Below, in pieces: positions 1 through 12,489 of a stretch of DNA of 64,000 bases (position 1 is the first letter of the stretch; each line of letters begins with the position of its first letter). The DNA lies in assembly GCA_015501605.1 (NCBI GenBank), contig JADNRZ010000003.1:2232001-2296000 (forward strand), in the 5' to 3' direction. Below the pieces are notes generated by a model. It saw only the letters and a program-made list of their open reading frames with translations, was not told the DNA's origin and did not search any database. Origin of the DNA: Panaeolus papilionaceus. Taxonomy: Eukaryota; Basidiomycota; Agaricomycetes; Agaricales. The position numbers and the translations under genes were made by a program.

Positions 1-559
1 CATCGAAAAGGAACCTTGCATGCAAACAGACTGGGTGAGGTCATATCCACTGGTGGGGGGACTGGAACACTATCCGACATGGTTGAGTCTGTTTTTGCAT
101 GCAATGTTTGAGAAGACAGGTGCGAAAGATAATCAATGGAACAACGAGAGCCATCGGGTTACATGATTATTACTAATAATCTGTGGATTGCACAGCCTCC
201 CCGTCCCGTCCTTTCCACATGATTGGTGTCCGCCACGTCATCTCGGGATACTCCGACGGTGGCGTATGATTCCCCCGTGTATCACCAACAGGGTGTCGCA
301 AAGTCATCATCCATCACTCACTGCTCATTTATCGATCGTCCAACGGATCAACCATTGCCATCATCACATCGTCATACCTGTTCCACTTTTAGACAAACCT
401 GTAGGGCCACCCATCAAACTGACCTCTTCTCCTACGTATATCTGTGCCATCAGCCCGCAGGGCAATCCACCCGCTGCTAACCCGCTCAGTTCCCATCTAT
501 GATTACCTTGGTCTCTTAAGACCTTGTTCACATCCAACCTGTCCGCTTAACCATTCAAT

Positions 560-1600
560 CACACCCTCGCTCAATCTACTCACCTGCTAATACCCGACTG
601 TCACTTGTTCTTTTAGAAATCCAAATCTCACAACCCAGCCCCAGACGCCTTCGTCGGCCCATCATCGACTCACCCGATCACTGACCTAGTTACCCACCTT
701 CCCCCACCCGCCTACCCGTTCTCCCGTCCGCCCCCCTCTTCTATCTTGACCCGCCCACTCCCTCTGTTACCCTTCCTTGTCTCTAACCAGTTTTCCTGCT
801 CACCCATCCCTTACCTGCCAACTCTTCTCCCCGAACCCGTCCACTCCCATCCCTACCCGTCCATCTCGCTTACCTGCTCTTCTATCTTCACACACTTGCC
901 CATCTGCTCTTACACTCGCTCATCCACCCGCCGTCTTCATCCACTTTCATCCGCTCATGTACCCGCTGACGCACCCGGTTACATACCCACCCTCACCCGG
1001 TCTCACACTCTCTTCCGTTCTTGCTCTCTACACCCACATCAATTCGCTCTCCCACCCGCTTGTTTACCCGCTTTCCCACCTACTCTCACCCACCCACTTG
1101 ACCCGCTCCCCTACCCGCTCCCTACCTGCCCACCCTAACCCACTCATTCACCTACTTACCCTCCTTCTACCGCTCACCCACGCACCCCCCTACTCCCCAT
1201 CACTTGCTCCCCTACCGCCTCTTTCACCCGCTCACCCACCCACCCTCACCCGCTCATCTACCCGCTCACCCGCCCGTTCACCTGCCCTTACCCGCTCACC
1301 CAACCTCCGTCACCCGTCTATCCACCCGCTCTCCCACCCACCCATAACCCTACCCGCTGTTGCACCCCATCGGACTGTTCTGGTACCCCACCTGGTTACA
1401 TATCCGCCGTAGACCGGAGTTGTTTATCCTCCGACCACCTGCCCACTCTCCCCTCCCCCACCCGCACGTACACTCCCATGTCTCGGGGTCCTCCCTTCCC
1501 TCCCATCCCAAACCCGATCAACCATCCTCATCCGTCCATCCCATCCATCTCCCACCGCCCCACTCACCTATTCAATCCTTTCATTCACGCAATCCTTACC
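560..1600. repeat. C-rich low-complexity tract
   Basis: About 1 kb of strongly strand-asymmetric DNA built from imperfect short motifs of the type CACCCGCTCACCC / TACCCGCTC, with almost no G on the plus strand. Long open frames through it are Pro/Ser/His/Leu-rich, exist in several frames at once and have no gene-like start or splice context, so I read them as composition artefacts. Positions 1-560 hold no feature I can support. Confidence 0.6.
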
Positions 1601-2202
1601 ATTCACAAATGTTAATAATAGTCTTATATTATTATGAAGGAATTCCATCCGCGTTCCATGGAACAACTAAGTATATACAATGTAGTCTGTTCCACAGACT
1701 ACTTGGTAACTACAGTGTAGCTTATGTATGTGACCAGATATGTTTCGGGAGGGGGATATAGTGGAAGCACATCTGGGATTTGCATGCTGGCCCATTGGAA
1801 AAGACCACTTCCAGCTGGGACTCATGCTGAGGGCTCTTGCAATAGTAGACGATGGAATTCGGGAGGTGCGAATAATATTTCTCTAATTAACAGCATTCCA
1901 TTGATTGTGATATTTACATCAGGAAGCAGAACGAAAACTGAGGAATATCAAGGTCCAAAACCGGAGAGGGACCCGAAAGCATCGAGAGTGGGAAACCGAG
2001 GGTATCAGTATCAAACGGCAGCGCATAGTTTATGACATGGAGGACTAGCCTCCACGAACATTACGTTATAGATAGACAACATGATGTCAAATGTTTCAAT
2101 ATGAAACCTGTTTACGAGACACATAGTAAGGCGGTTGCAGCCAGATTAGCATTGAGTTTTGAAAAACGTTCAGATTCCAATCCCTAGACCCCCTAATACA
2201 AT

Positions 2203-2682
2203 ATGCCTAGCAACACTGAGCACAACCACGAATCAGATGTCAACCCAATTGACGACAGCGAGGACGACATGCCAAGTCTGCAGTTCATTTCAGATTCGGA
2301 GGAGGATGAGAATGACGAACCGAAACAAACATGGCATGAATGGGTGTCCGCAATGTGAATGAGAGGTCTCATCCGTGAGGATGAAATGGTATTTTTTGAA
2401 TGGTAAGTAGTGTGAAATGAGTAAATAATTACCAGCTTACAGTGTGCCAACAGCCTGACAAACGGCGTTCACGACAATCTCCGTCAAGAATTGTGGAACA
2501 TATTTCAGCATATGGGACCACCCGATGCGGTGTTGGATGGAGGCATCAATCCAACTGATGGGGGTCATCAGGACGCACAAGGCGGGAGCGGTCACGCAAA
2601 CAATGTCAATGTTGGACAGGGAAGGAGAGTGCGAAAGTATTCGGAGCATGTGGACGAGGATGAAAAGGGCCATGAGGAGTAA
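2203..2682 (+). pseudogene. Acidic hypothetical gene, probably decayed
   Basis: An ATG at 2203 opens a 51-codon acidic frame rich in Asp, Glu and Ser that ends at TGA 2356-2358. Past that stop the frame runs on to a good donor (GTAAGT after 2402). An acceptor at 2435/2436 restores phase into a second open segment ending at 2682. Two exons in matching phase separated only by one TGA suggest a gene with a single nonsense change, or a short real protein of 51 aa. No family is recognised. Confidence 0.3.
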
Positions 2683-2982
2683 ACACAAAAGACCACCAAA
2701 CCGAAATTTAATCTTCATTGTTGTTTTTCATCAATAGTATAATGTCATTGAATACATGATGACTTGGAAGGATGTAATTCTTTGAGTCCGCTTACTAGCA
2801 AGGTACGAGCGACAGCTTTAGTTGGCTCTATACGCATGACTTCCGTTTCTTCCGATTTCCTCTTTTTTTGTAGTTTAGATTGCTTTCTGTGGTGTGTAAT
2901 GCATGTCATAATTTAATAGCTGTGTTCTACTATCACAAGAGAATACAATAACTAGACGAAGACCTTTACACAGGAATGACCA

Positions 2983-3616
2983 TTACCAAAGCGGTCCCGA
3001 TGGGTTCTCTCCAAGTGCCCATAAAATAACCCATTGTACGTGGGGCGTAAATGTATCCTTGGGTTCACCTTGTGGCTTGTATTCCATTGCAATGGGGGTG
3101 TATCCAACAGTAACAATGGATCCAGGAGCCAGGTCTTGTTGAAAACAAGGCAGAACATCGTTGAGAAGGCTAAGGTCTTGGTCTAGACCAAAATTGAGAT
3201 GATTGCGTGCATCATAAATCGGAACTCCAGACACAGTCAGACCAAGCGCACATGTGTATGTCTGGTATTGCGTACCTTCATCTGTGGCTTCCAACAAATG
3301 AACGTTGGATGTCATCACATGCAAGCGGGCTTATAATGGTTGGTGTGAGGTAAGAGACGTCTCTTTAAAGAGAATTACGACGTACGGCGTTCCAGAGCCC
3401 GTAAAATGTTCGTACAAGCAACAAATCCCTCTTCTATAGTGTCTGCCGAAAGAGAAGGGTTGCCGAAGACCATAGCCAAGGTCGCGTGCAATCGCTCACT
3501 TTCCTGGAAAAATAGTGCAAGCGTAATTCTCTTGACGACAATGCAAGAGGTGCGCATGGGGTTGACGAGTTGACACATACGAACGGCCCCAGTGGATACC
3601 AGCACTGCAGGTCGAC
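2983..3616 (-). CDS. Hypothetical protein, 3' exons
   Basis: Two minus-strand exons join in phase: 3616-3386 and 3329-2983. The intron between them is 56 nt, with donor GTACGT and acceptor ATAAG. The upstream exon starts after a CTTAG acceptor, so at least one 5' exon is missing from this model. It probably lies between 3620 and 4400, where a minus frame (4381-4031) is also open, but I could not fix the join. The product would be about 190 aa, without a signal peptide or membrane segment. No family is recognised. The intron phase match supports a real gene. Confidence 0.45.
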
Positions 3617-3619
3617 CTA

Positions 3620-4570
3620 AGTGCGTGATGAAACATCGTGATCCATAGCGAGGCTGCTGATAAGGCAGTCGCGAAACTGAGACTTCAGTCGGATATGCTC
3701 TGGATAGATTGATAGCAGTGGTACTGCGTTGAAACGTTATCGCAGACCTGACCCTGCTGATAATTGTAATTATGAGTTATCATGGCACACTGCATTAGCA
3801 GATTGAACGACGTACAAGCTATTGGCTGCTGGACATATAATATTCAAGTCTGAAAACCAAATCTTTGCATGGGTTAAGCCATTCATTACAACGTCGCAAG
3901 TGCTGCATGCACACAGTCAGGGATCAGGCACAGAATGTATTGCAATGTAAAGATTTTAATTTACCGCAGCAGTGGTAGAAGACTGTATGAGTTGGCAAGG
4001 TTGGGATCCTGAAGACAGGGACGGTTGACTTCACATGTGAGGGGGGATGCTGTTTCGGTGCGCACAGCTTGAGTGCGGGGATCGAGCACGTAAAAATTTA
4101 TCTGAGACATGTATTGGGATGGGTGTTGTGGTAGGAGGCATCGGACAGAATGACCTTTTTAAACCAGTCCTCGTACCTGCTCCGATCGTCACCATATCTG
4201 GCGAAATCAAGCGGATTACTCTCAGCCTCGGTAAATGTTGGGCCACAAAGTCACCAGGCATGCTTCGCGAGAGAGCGACATGTCCAACGTCGAAGGTGGA
4301 GGCGACCAACTTCCCCGCCAGGGGGATGCAAGCAAGCGGATTTATACAAATGAGAGTGGTACAGGCACAGGGGACATGCAACCGTTGTGAAAATCGCGTG
4401 ACAATTATGGTTTATAACTAGAGACACATACCATGATACGGCGAAAAAATAAAGAAGGGACAAGTAACGCAGGAGGAGATCCTGCGCTAGATTAAAAGTG
4501 AATAATGCAATGAATGATAGGTACCGCAGCGAGGACAGGGTCAGGAACAGGTTGAAAAGTAGATGGACTA
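3620..4570. other. Intergenic, possible 5' exon
   Basis: Open frames occur on both strands at about 4030-4420 and shadow each other. The minus frame would suit a 5' exon of the gene at 2983-3616. I see no decisive start or splice signal and no repeat shared with the array. Confidence 0.3.
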
Positions 4571-4574
4571 GATA

Positions 4575-5261
4575 CAGTAATACACCGGTCCTTTATACAC
4601 CGCCACTCCTTTATACACCAGCACAAAAAATCATTTTGCAAACCATTTAGACTTGGCTTCATGCACTTGGGGGGTGTTTATATATTATTCTAAGTGTGTA
4701 TAATCTACTCAGATACTCACTTTTTGGAGGCCTTTCATGTAGCTTGAGTAGGGTGCCAAAATGATGGGATCAGCCAAGTGTGATTTCAGAGATTTTAAGG
4801 AGTATATCCTTCCTACTGCTCGCAGGAGGCCATTATATAGAATAATTTTCAGAGTGAAGGAAGTATATATATATTTGAGTGCATATGCCAAGTTTTGTTT
4901 ATCCAGGGGCAAAATTGCGTCCAGAGATTAGAAAACAATTTTGGTTTATACAGATGGTGATATCTGACCCTGATGCTTGCCTCCTGTCACACGGGCAGAA
5001 TTTGTCACTTTCCCTGCCAAAATTTGGCTTGTCACACTATTGTGTCACACTGTATAAAGGACTGGTAACCATAAATTTCAAGTCCTCCGATTAACCTCGC
5101 CATTATAAGAGCATTATGGACTCTATCATCATATTTTTTGTACATATCAATGTATTCGATGTTCTAGTTTCATAATATATAGTTTTTGTCAAGTAGAAAT
5201 TATGTGCAGAACATACAATGTGAATTTACCAAAAAGTGTATAAAGGACCTGTGTATTACTG
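4575..5261. mobile_element. Tc1/pogo-like inverted-repeat element, 687 bp
   Basis: The ends are inverted copies of CAGTAATACACCGGTCCTTT (left end 4575, right end 5261), matching over about 27 bp with one mismatch. Each end is flanked by TA (4573-4574 and 5262-5263), the target duplication of the Tc1/mariner/pogo superfamily. Further CTTTATACACC motifs repeat just inside the left end. A minus-strand frame at 4912-4709 has a helix-turn-helix-like stretch but is too short for a transposase. The element is therefore a non-autonomous or degenerate copy. Superfamily is inferred from the TA flank and the CAGTA-type end. Confidence 0.65.
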
Positions 5262-5639
5262 TATGAGTGTAATGGCGATAGGGTGCAAGACGCAAAAGCC
5301 AGACAACAGTATATAGTAATGAGTTTTGCGTCGGAAATCTGGAAACATCATAACGGATCGTATGACCATTGGATGAAGTACACGGAGTGTCGTTATACAA
5401 CTTTACACCCACTGAAAAGAAGCTAAGTGGGGCGCGGAAAAACAGGAGGTATGAAGCACACGAGAGAGGTACGAAGAAGAAAGAATACGCAACGTTCAAG
5501 AGCTCAGAGAGAAACACGTGAGAGAAACACGTGACAGATGCAACAAGATCACGTGGGATGCGAAACGCAATAACTTGGCGCAAGGCCTCAGCCGCGGGGG
5601 AAAAGAACCCGAAGCCTAAAGGCATCGGAACATCACTCG

Positions 5640-6060
5640 ATTGGAATTCCCATACTCACCGGAGCGATGAGGTGCGCGTACGGAGTTCCTGACGAAAGGC
5701 GAGTGAGCGGTGGTGAAGTGAATGGGGGACGAGTCGGTGGGACGGCAAGGGATAGTGATAACACCTTGAACGAGTTCGTGGGTGAGATGATAAAGATGGG
5801 ATGGGGAGAGGGGTATATGCGAACAGAGACGAAAATGGCGACGACATGAACAAAACAAAATACGAATGGAGGTGTGCATGGGCACCAGACGACGACAAAC
5901 GACGAAACAGGGACACGAGATACGAGATACGAGGTATCAAGGAGTTCATATTGCTAGTACACTATGTACATTGTATATGTACAGATACGAACAACCATAG
6001 AAATCAAACGGAAATAAAGGAACCGTAAGAGTAAGAAACGAGTCAAGAAAATAAGTGGAA
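5640..6060. repeat. Block delta, partial copy (unit 1)
   Basis: This matches parts of 12000-12330, 21770-22060 and 30400-30690, including the minus-strand donor-like signal CCG|GTGAGTATG near 5659 and a stretch around TACACTATGTACATTGTATATG. It lies at the left edge of the amplified array. No convincing coding frame is present. The stretch 5265-5640 to its left carries an open minus frame (5625-5200) without gene-like support. Confidence 0.55.
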
Positions 6061-6485
6061 GAAACACTCAGGACAGCTGCGGTGCACGATAAGATGAAGA
6101 GCAGGCATTTGGGCGACGCTAGTAGTAAAATTCAGGAAATGAGGCGGCGTGCGACGCGTGAGCACTGAACTCATCGAGTCTCATTTGGCTATCGCGGTTA
6201 CAGTACACAAGAATATGGGTATGGGAAGTCGGAAAATGTCGTGACATTCGCATCAGAAGGTTGAGATCAAGTATTTCAGTAATGAGTTAGTACGACGTGG
6301 ATAGAGAGTGACATCTGATTCAGTAGGTTACAGGAAAGACAGCACAATCGACAGAAAACGAGCATAACAGTACTTTTAAGCTAAAATCAGACGGAAAATA
6401 TAACCACATTGATCAGGGAGAGGAAATGACTAGCTAAACCGCAAACGAGGAGAGCGATTCAACGCTGCGACCCAAAATATTTCTT

Positions 6486-7782
6486 TCAGGGCTTCTTTGC
6501 GCCTTCCAAGATGCGATGACGAACTTCTCTCAGCATGGCTGGAGGTCCTGGTATGGTGAGGTCCAGTGCAGCTGAGTCCTCCCTGAGAAGTATTTGTGGC
6601 CATGGGCGTTCCATAGCGATTTCAATTTCCTGACGAAGGCGCTGTGCCGCTTCCTCGTAGCCTTGAGGAGCGTCTCCATAGGCATTGAATTGTTTGATAA
6701 ACTTGGTCAGAATTTCGTTATTTTTGCGGAAGTTTCTCTCCAGAATGTTTCGCAGATTCCTGTTGGTTCGAGTGTCCGGTTGTGCCAAATCGTCTTCGAT
6801 GTTACTTTTCTCCAGAAGCGCATTCTCGATCCGGTCGTACAGATCTTGGTACAGCTCGGGTGTGTGAAATCGAAGTTGGGTAAAGTGTCTGTACTGGCCA
6901 GGTACCATGCATGCGTCCAGGACTTGTAATGCAGACAACAGAGTGTTTCCAAATTTCACAATCCTAGCACCATCATTGATGAAGTCCTAGCTCAGAAGTT
7001 CACATATCAATAGACATTAATCATTGTCATTCCACAGATGATTCCATACCTTCAATTGCTTATTGGGCAACTGTTCATAATTGGATTGTCCACGACCCAG
7101 TGCTCCTTCACTGTAAAGTGTGTCCCACATAGTCGTTACGAACGTTAAATGATTCAGGTTTTCCTCACCCGAAGACTTGAGAAATGTTCGCAGCATTTCG
7201 AGGGTTTTCCGCTGCGTTCCCGGTAATCTTGTACCGTTGATGGGGACAAGATATAAAATTATGACCGTTGGTTGGCTAATGAGACAATAATTTGACGGGG
7301 CATCGATTCATCAGTCATTCATGATGAGTGTTCAAAACGCTCACCCATCCTTATTTAACCAAACATTCACCATGTCTAGAATCTCTTTCTCCGAGAATTT
7401 GCTATCCGAAAACCCCGGGGTATCGACAAGGGTGATTGGATATCCATACATCTTTGCATTGACCACCGTGAACGCGCTGATGTGCTGAGTATAGCCAGCG
7501 AGTTGATCACTGCTGAGTGACAACTTTTGCGAAGGCCCTGCGAGGGCTTCTACAAACTGTGTATAAAACAGGTCAAGGGGCATGTTACGATACGCAGGAT
7601 ACACGACTTACACTACTTTTTCCGGCTCCAGTGGGTCCCAAGATTCTATAAGGAATTCAGAGATGTATTCTTGAAAGTCATGTGAAGCAAGATACCCACA
7701 GAACCACAAAATCAAAACCGCCAGTCTTGTACTCCGCAAGAGAGGTTTCTCCGGTAACCCTGATGTTTCTCAGATTCTCCAT
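6486..7782 (-). CDS. P-loop GTPase, array copy 1 (351 aa)
   Basis: TRAFAC/AIG1-like small GTPase. Five exons in phase: 7782-7700, 7645-7612, 7556-7345, 7275-7050 and 6986-6486. The 34-nt exon 2 encodes the Walker A motif GPTGAGKSS. Exon 3 carries VDTPGFSD (G3) and exon 4 the TTMWD motif in the place of a usual G4. Exon 5 is a predicted helical tail with one copy of the ERPWPQILLREDS module. The last exon ends early: TGG has become TGA at 6486-6488, removing nine C-terminal residues present in copy 5. The start ATG is chosen because all copies begin M-x-N-L. GTP binding and hydrolysis are expected from the motifs; the cellular role is unknown. Confidence 0.85.
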
Positions 7783-7799
7783 GATGACACACTGGCAGG

Positions 7800-8430
7800 G
7801 AGTAGCTTGATTTGGCGTAATGATCAGAATAGGGAAACACAGTGAAACGAGTTCGGACTCTGAGGTTCACGAAGGTTAGTGTTGATGGTTGAGAAGATAA
7901 TGTTCCTCCTGCGACATATTCACTATTGACACATATGGTACACGAGGCGCCAGATTCAGCACCTGGGAGAATCCGGTGACTGACTGCTGTGCTAATCTAA
8001 TCTTTCGGCTGCTACTGATGGGCAGGCAAATCGCGTGGCCACCATTAGACATTTTCTTCCAAGCATGCGACTAGAAACCAACGACAACATATTCAAAAGC
8101 GGAACGGTGTGGAGTGAGCCGGAGTTGGTATTGGTCGGCAGACTGTGTAAAGCCCCTGCGTCAAGCTATTCACCTCAAACTAGATCGCGAACCACAGCTG
8201 CATCTACGAGCCACCTCACCTTTAGAGTACATAAGGAGATTTGGAAGGAGCGACACTCTTATGAACTTGTTAAAATCCTTTAACTCTGTGAAAGTGATTA
8301 CCTACTTGATGGTAGTGCTGTCAGCGCCGTTGGGTTGTTTTTCATCAATTACAGCATCTATCCATTTGATGTAATCAGAACGACACAAACGCTGAATATA
8401 TTAAATCCAATAACACGCGACAATGATCCC
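7800..8430. other. Conserved GTPase 5' flank
   Basis: The sequence upstream of copy 1 is shared with 35330-35870 (copy 4) and, more weakly, with 51690-51900. It includes a run around CTAATCTAATCTTT and CATTAGACAT. It should contain the GTPase promoter, but no specific element stands out. Confidence 0.4.
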
Positions 8431-9440
8431 AAGTGGACTAAATTATATAACTCAAGAAAAATTCGACATCCTCGCTTTCAATAGGCACATTAACACCTAC
8501 GTTCCCCTTTCTGTCCTCTCATTTCCGTCCCGCGCCCCTCCTACCGCTCTGCTGCCACCCTCCCCACACTCGTCCACATGATCAAAATAGACATCCCACC
8601 CACCCATCGATTCCACCCTTCATATTCTCCATTCACCTTCACCTTGACTGTCGGTACTCCAAGTCCATTTCCGACGACCCATCACCGTCTCCATACGTCC
8701 CTTCTTGGTGCATCTTCAACCAGCCACTCACACTCATACTCCCCTTCGCACTCTTCGTCGTCCACGTGCACCCACACTCATCTTTGAACCAGCAGCCACA
8801 CTCGATCCCCATACTGCTCCTCCTCTCCCTCTCCCTAACCCTCACGACAGGCCATACAAGACTCAACTCTACCATGCCCTCAATCGCCTTTCTCACCACC
8901 TCACCAACCTCGTCAACCCTTCGTTTCCCCCTTCCCCCCCTCCCACACGCTGCGACCATCCAACCCTCAATATGACGTGTTGGAGTTCGCGGAGGAGATC
9001 AGAGTCTTGAGTGAGAGCGCCTGCGTGGGTAGAGGGGAGGTGCGCGTTATCGGAGTCATGAGGGTGGTGAGCATGAGGGTGAACGAACTCGTCGTCGTCG
9101 AATCGGAGTCCGGTGGGCGTCATGCCATGCTCGAACGCAAAAATAGCCGCTGAAGACGTTGGGCGTATGCTAACGAGGTCATCCCAATTCACGCTCCCCA
9201 CGTCCGTTTGATTCCAAGTTAACGAAGAGGAGCTGGATACCATTTCCCCTCCCCAGCTGCGTACTCCCTAAACCGTTCAAACCATGTCCATGTCTCCTAT
9301 AAAGTAACTCCTCACTAGCGCTCTCAAGACACCAACGACCTCAGGAAAATGACTCGTATGAAACCTCCCCAACCTGCCTGCTCCTCTCACTTGGCTACAT
9401 CAGTCTTCCATCGAAATCCGGCGACGCAGGCACAGAAAAC
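8430..9440 (-). pseudogene. Family X gene relic 1
   Basis: This is the longest uninterrupted member of an unrecognised multicopy family. On the minus strand it contains, in order, a segment resembling GRFHxxHVPEIVGVLR (about 9420-9300, partly out of frame), NWDDLV followed by a His/Asp-rich stretch (9243-8893), a VELSPVxPVVRxRERE segment (8870-8800), and a C-terminal block ending VGVNVP..E.EDVEFF (about 8500-8450). The segments lie in different frames, so the copy is broken by small indels. Comparison with the other copies shows the same amino-acid blocks in the same order, which suggests descent from one protein gene. Confidence 0.45.
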
Positions 9441-9479
9441 ATATCGTTGAAGTGGATCGAATACGGGGAAATCAGAGGA

Positions 9480-11110
9480 GAGCAGGGGTGAAAAGCGGAA
9501 ATGGAGGGTAACGACAAGGGAGTGGTAGGTGAGTTAAGGCGTACGATGGTGGCGGGGCATGTCAGGTGTGGAGGCTCATCTGGGTAGGCCCGTTCGTGAT
9601 CCAGGGTTCGTTTTGAGGATAGTACGTCTAGATCTCTGTAAATGGAGATGTGTTAGCGATACGCGTAAAATGTCGAAAGCAACGCTGGCGAAGGAAATGG
9701 AAATGAAAATGGGAGTATATGCGCCTTCAAGTGTGATGTCGACGCGTCGCAAAATTGTTATACATCACACAGAAAGAAGAGAGAAGTGAATCATGGAACG
9801 ACGCCTACCAAGGCACAAGGTAAAGACTATCCAAGGCTCATGAAACTCACGGAAGTGAGCTCACACAAAGCGAAGCAAAGGAGTGAAGCGCCTCGTAATG
9901 CAAAGAGCGTGCCTGTCATGGCATACTCATCCAGGTCCGCAACATAGATGTGAAAAGAAAACAGAGAATAAAATGTGTGACCAAAACGCGTCTCTTGATC
10001 GGAGATCACAGCACAAGAGCTTGGAACAAAACATCAGAGCCATGGGATGATGCAACATCCAACTGCTAGGGACGCTTTGCATCCATCTGAAGCCAAAAGT
10101 GATGGCGAACGAATGCCAGAAAGGGACAACAAGAAAAGGGGTATCCCTCATCCGCAAGGCCAGTCAGGAGGGGAAGGAAACGAAGGCGAATACAGAAGAG
10201 AACAGGAAAAGAATCCGTAGTCAAAGACATTCACGCGTGCCCTTGTGTGCTCGAACGCGAAGAAAGAAAAACCATTTCCAAAGGAGGGCACGAACGATTC
10301 CAACTCAGAGGAGTAAAATGATAGGGAGTGCAAACATGAACGACGTGGCGAAGAAAATCCAGTGACGGGATGAAAGAAATGCTAACATATATGATCGTGA
10401 GTCCCAGTTCGTGATCACACATCGCCGTGATTTGAGAAAAGAAATTCTGAACAAAGAGAACGAAATAAATGAACAGCATGATAGATCCACAACGAATATA
10501 TGAACCCCACAAACTTGAGTCGAGCCAGGAGGTAGCGAGGAACGCGGCCACAAGGGATGAAGTAAAAATACAAAATAATAGCAAGACAAGGAAACTCGGC
10601 GTGTCCCGAGGAAGCGATGACATGAAATGCGAACTCGCACCGTAATGTCCGCTAATAGCGAAAACTGAAGACCCCAGCCCCCCATCGCACAAACCATGTG
10701 ACGGAGAAGGGGAAAAGCGAAAGCTGTCATCGTGAGCGGTGGCGTTACTGTCTGTGGAACAAGATGAAACCGTGGACCGCTCAACTTCAACTTCAAGACG
10801 AGTCAAGAAAGGCATAAAACAGACTAAGAATGAGCGGAATAACGCATGAAGCCTCCAACAAATAGCAAAACACGATGAGAACGCGAAGTTAAACCGCGTC
10901 AAGTGTGCCTGAAAGATGAAACGAACGGAAAAATCGAAGTAAACAACACAAGGAAATTCCAAATAAAAAGAAGCAAATCGCTCACTGCTCCTCGGCCCTT
11001 CCCATATCAAAACTCAACACCACCCTTCCCAATATCGCTCTCACATACCTCCCGCTCCATATATTGCCTAGATCGAGAAAGGCGTGCCGCGTTGGCTGAC
11101 CTGTACATGC
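9480..11110. repeat. Block beta-like segment (unit 1)
   Basis: The segment is purine-rich on the plus strand and pyrimidine-rich on the minus. Its start matches the other beta copies (compare 9590-9640 with 13500-13560). A 259-codon minus frame (11010-10231) is Phe/Ser/Leu-rich and looks like composition-driven open sequence. No family is recognised. Confidence 0.4.
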
Positions 11111-11492
11111 CGATCAACACCTGCTAGTCTTGTATGTGCTGAGCCAATGCTTGCTAATCCAGGACGCGTCACATTGGAGCCCAGGATTCTCGAATATGTG
11201 CACACTCGTGAAGAGGTCGCGAATTGCAGTGTGTCTAAATGAATGAATGAGGAGGGAGCGTGCTTTCATGCTCTGTGCATCGTTGTTTGTGATGGCAGGG
11301 GAGAGGACAGATGGGGCTGGTTCATTGCGAATTTTGCGTGTTTGGGAGTGTAGGGACGAGTGAAGGAGTTCTGTAATGAGAAACCGTGTGAGTGAGTACT
11401 CATGCTAAAAGCGGATGAAAGGCAGGATGGAATAGGAGATGAGGCGTACACTGGAAATGACCGACCACATCTGAACTGTTCGTCAGTCTCTC
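11110..11492. other. Unique spacer before unit 2
   Basis: Not shared with the other units. A short minus frame (11451-11266) lacks support. The sequence becomes homologous to units 3 and 4 abruptly at 11493. Confidence 0.4.
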
Positions 11493-12480
11493 CTAGTCAT
11501 GGTCAAGAGCAGTTGTCACATATAATGGAAAACATAACAAGGGGGAAAAGGGAATAGAAACCCCAATAATAAGTGAGAGGTACACGGCGAGTGAGCGTAA
11601 GCAAACATTGTAGATGATCCTTCCTGTCATTGGACGCGTTCAAGTTCAAGTTGAAATGTTGAAACCCTGAAGTTGCGGTGTGGCTTTGATGTCACGTGGG
11701 CGTGCCAGTACTCCGTCACAGACAATATCACCTCCTCGGTTTTATCATTCATTGTCTGTACCTTTCTTCTGATCTCACTCACACTTTCCCTTGTAGATAG
11801 GTTCAGGAAGCAGGAAGCAGGAAATACTTCTATCCCGTGAAATATCTCACAACATCAGTTTCGCGTTTCGCTTCCAATGTAATGCTCCCATATAAGGAGC
11901 ACATGTTGCGATATTTTGTCAACGGAGGGAGGTAATCATGGCCGACAGAACGAGTACGAGGATGAGCCGATGGTCCCCATGTCAAACGATCAACGACACT
12001 CAATTGGAATTCTCATACTCACCGGAGAGAGGAGGTGCGCGAAGGGAGTTCCTGACGAAAGGCGAGAGAGTGGTGGAGAAGTGACTGGGGAACGAGTTGG
12101 TGGGCCGGAAAGGAATAGTGATAACACGTAGGACGGGTAAGGGAGGTGTGCATGGGCACCAGACGACAACAAACGACGAAACGAGGACACGAGATACGAT
12201 ATACGGGGTCTGTGGGAGGCGTCATGTTGCTTGCACACATGTATATCAGAGATAAAAGGGCCACAAACGATCATAGAGGAAAACAAAAATAAAAGGAATG
12301 TCCCAGGGTAAGAAACGAGTCAAAAAATAAGGTGAAGGAACACCCAGAACGGCTGCGATGCGCGATAAGATGCAGAGCAGGCATATGGGCGACGCTAGGA
12401 CTACACATCAAGAAACGAACCGTGCAATGCGTGAGCACTGAAATGAGGTAAAGGGAAATAAATGGAATCAGTTATCGTAG
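11493..12480. repeat. Block delta (unit 2)
   Basis: The block starts at CTAGTCATGGTCAAGAGC and is shared with 21238, 29803 and, lacking the first part, about 40330. It contains a TGATGTCACGTGGGCGTG box, a short tandem of CAGGAAG, and on the minus strand a conserved donor-like CCG|GTGAGTATG near 12022. No frame is conserved between copies. Confidence 0.6.
11688..11706. promoter_or_regulatory. Conserved CACGTG box (unit 2)
   Basis: TGATGTCACGTGGGCGTGC is kept almost unchanged in three units while its surroundings vary. CACGTG is a classic bHLH/bZIP site. Function is inferred from conservation only. Confidence 0.35.
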
Positions 12481-12489
12481 CTGTTCCTT

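Noticed and set aside
188..1412. Overlapping Pro/Ser/His-rich ORFs
   Set aside because: Several frames are open together in a C-rich low-complexity tract.
4047..4421. 124-codon plus-strand ORF
   Set aside because: It mirrors a minus-strand frame of equal length. Neither has a decisive start or splice signal, so I list the region only as possible exon.
10231..11010. 259-codon minus-strand ORF
   Set aside because: Phe/Ser/Leu-rich, no motif, no matching frame in other block beta copies, and explained by strand composition.
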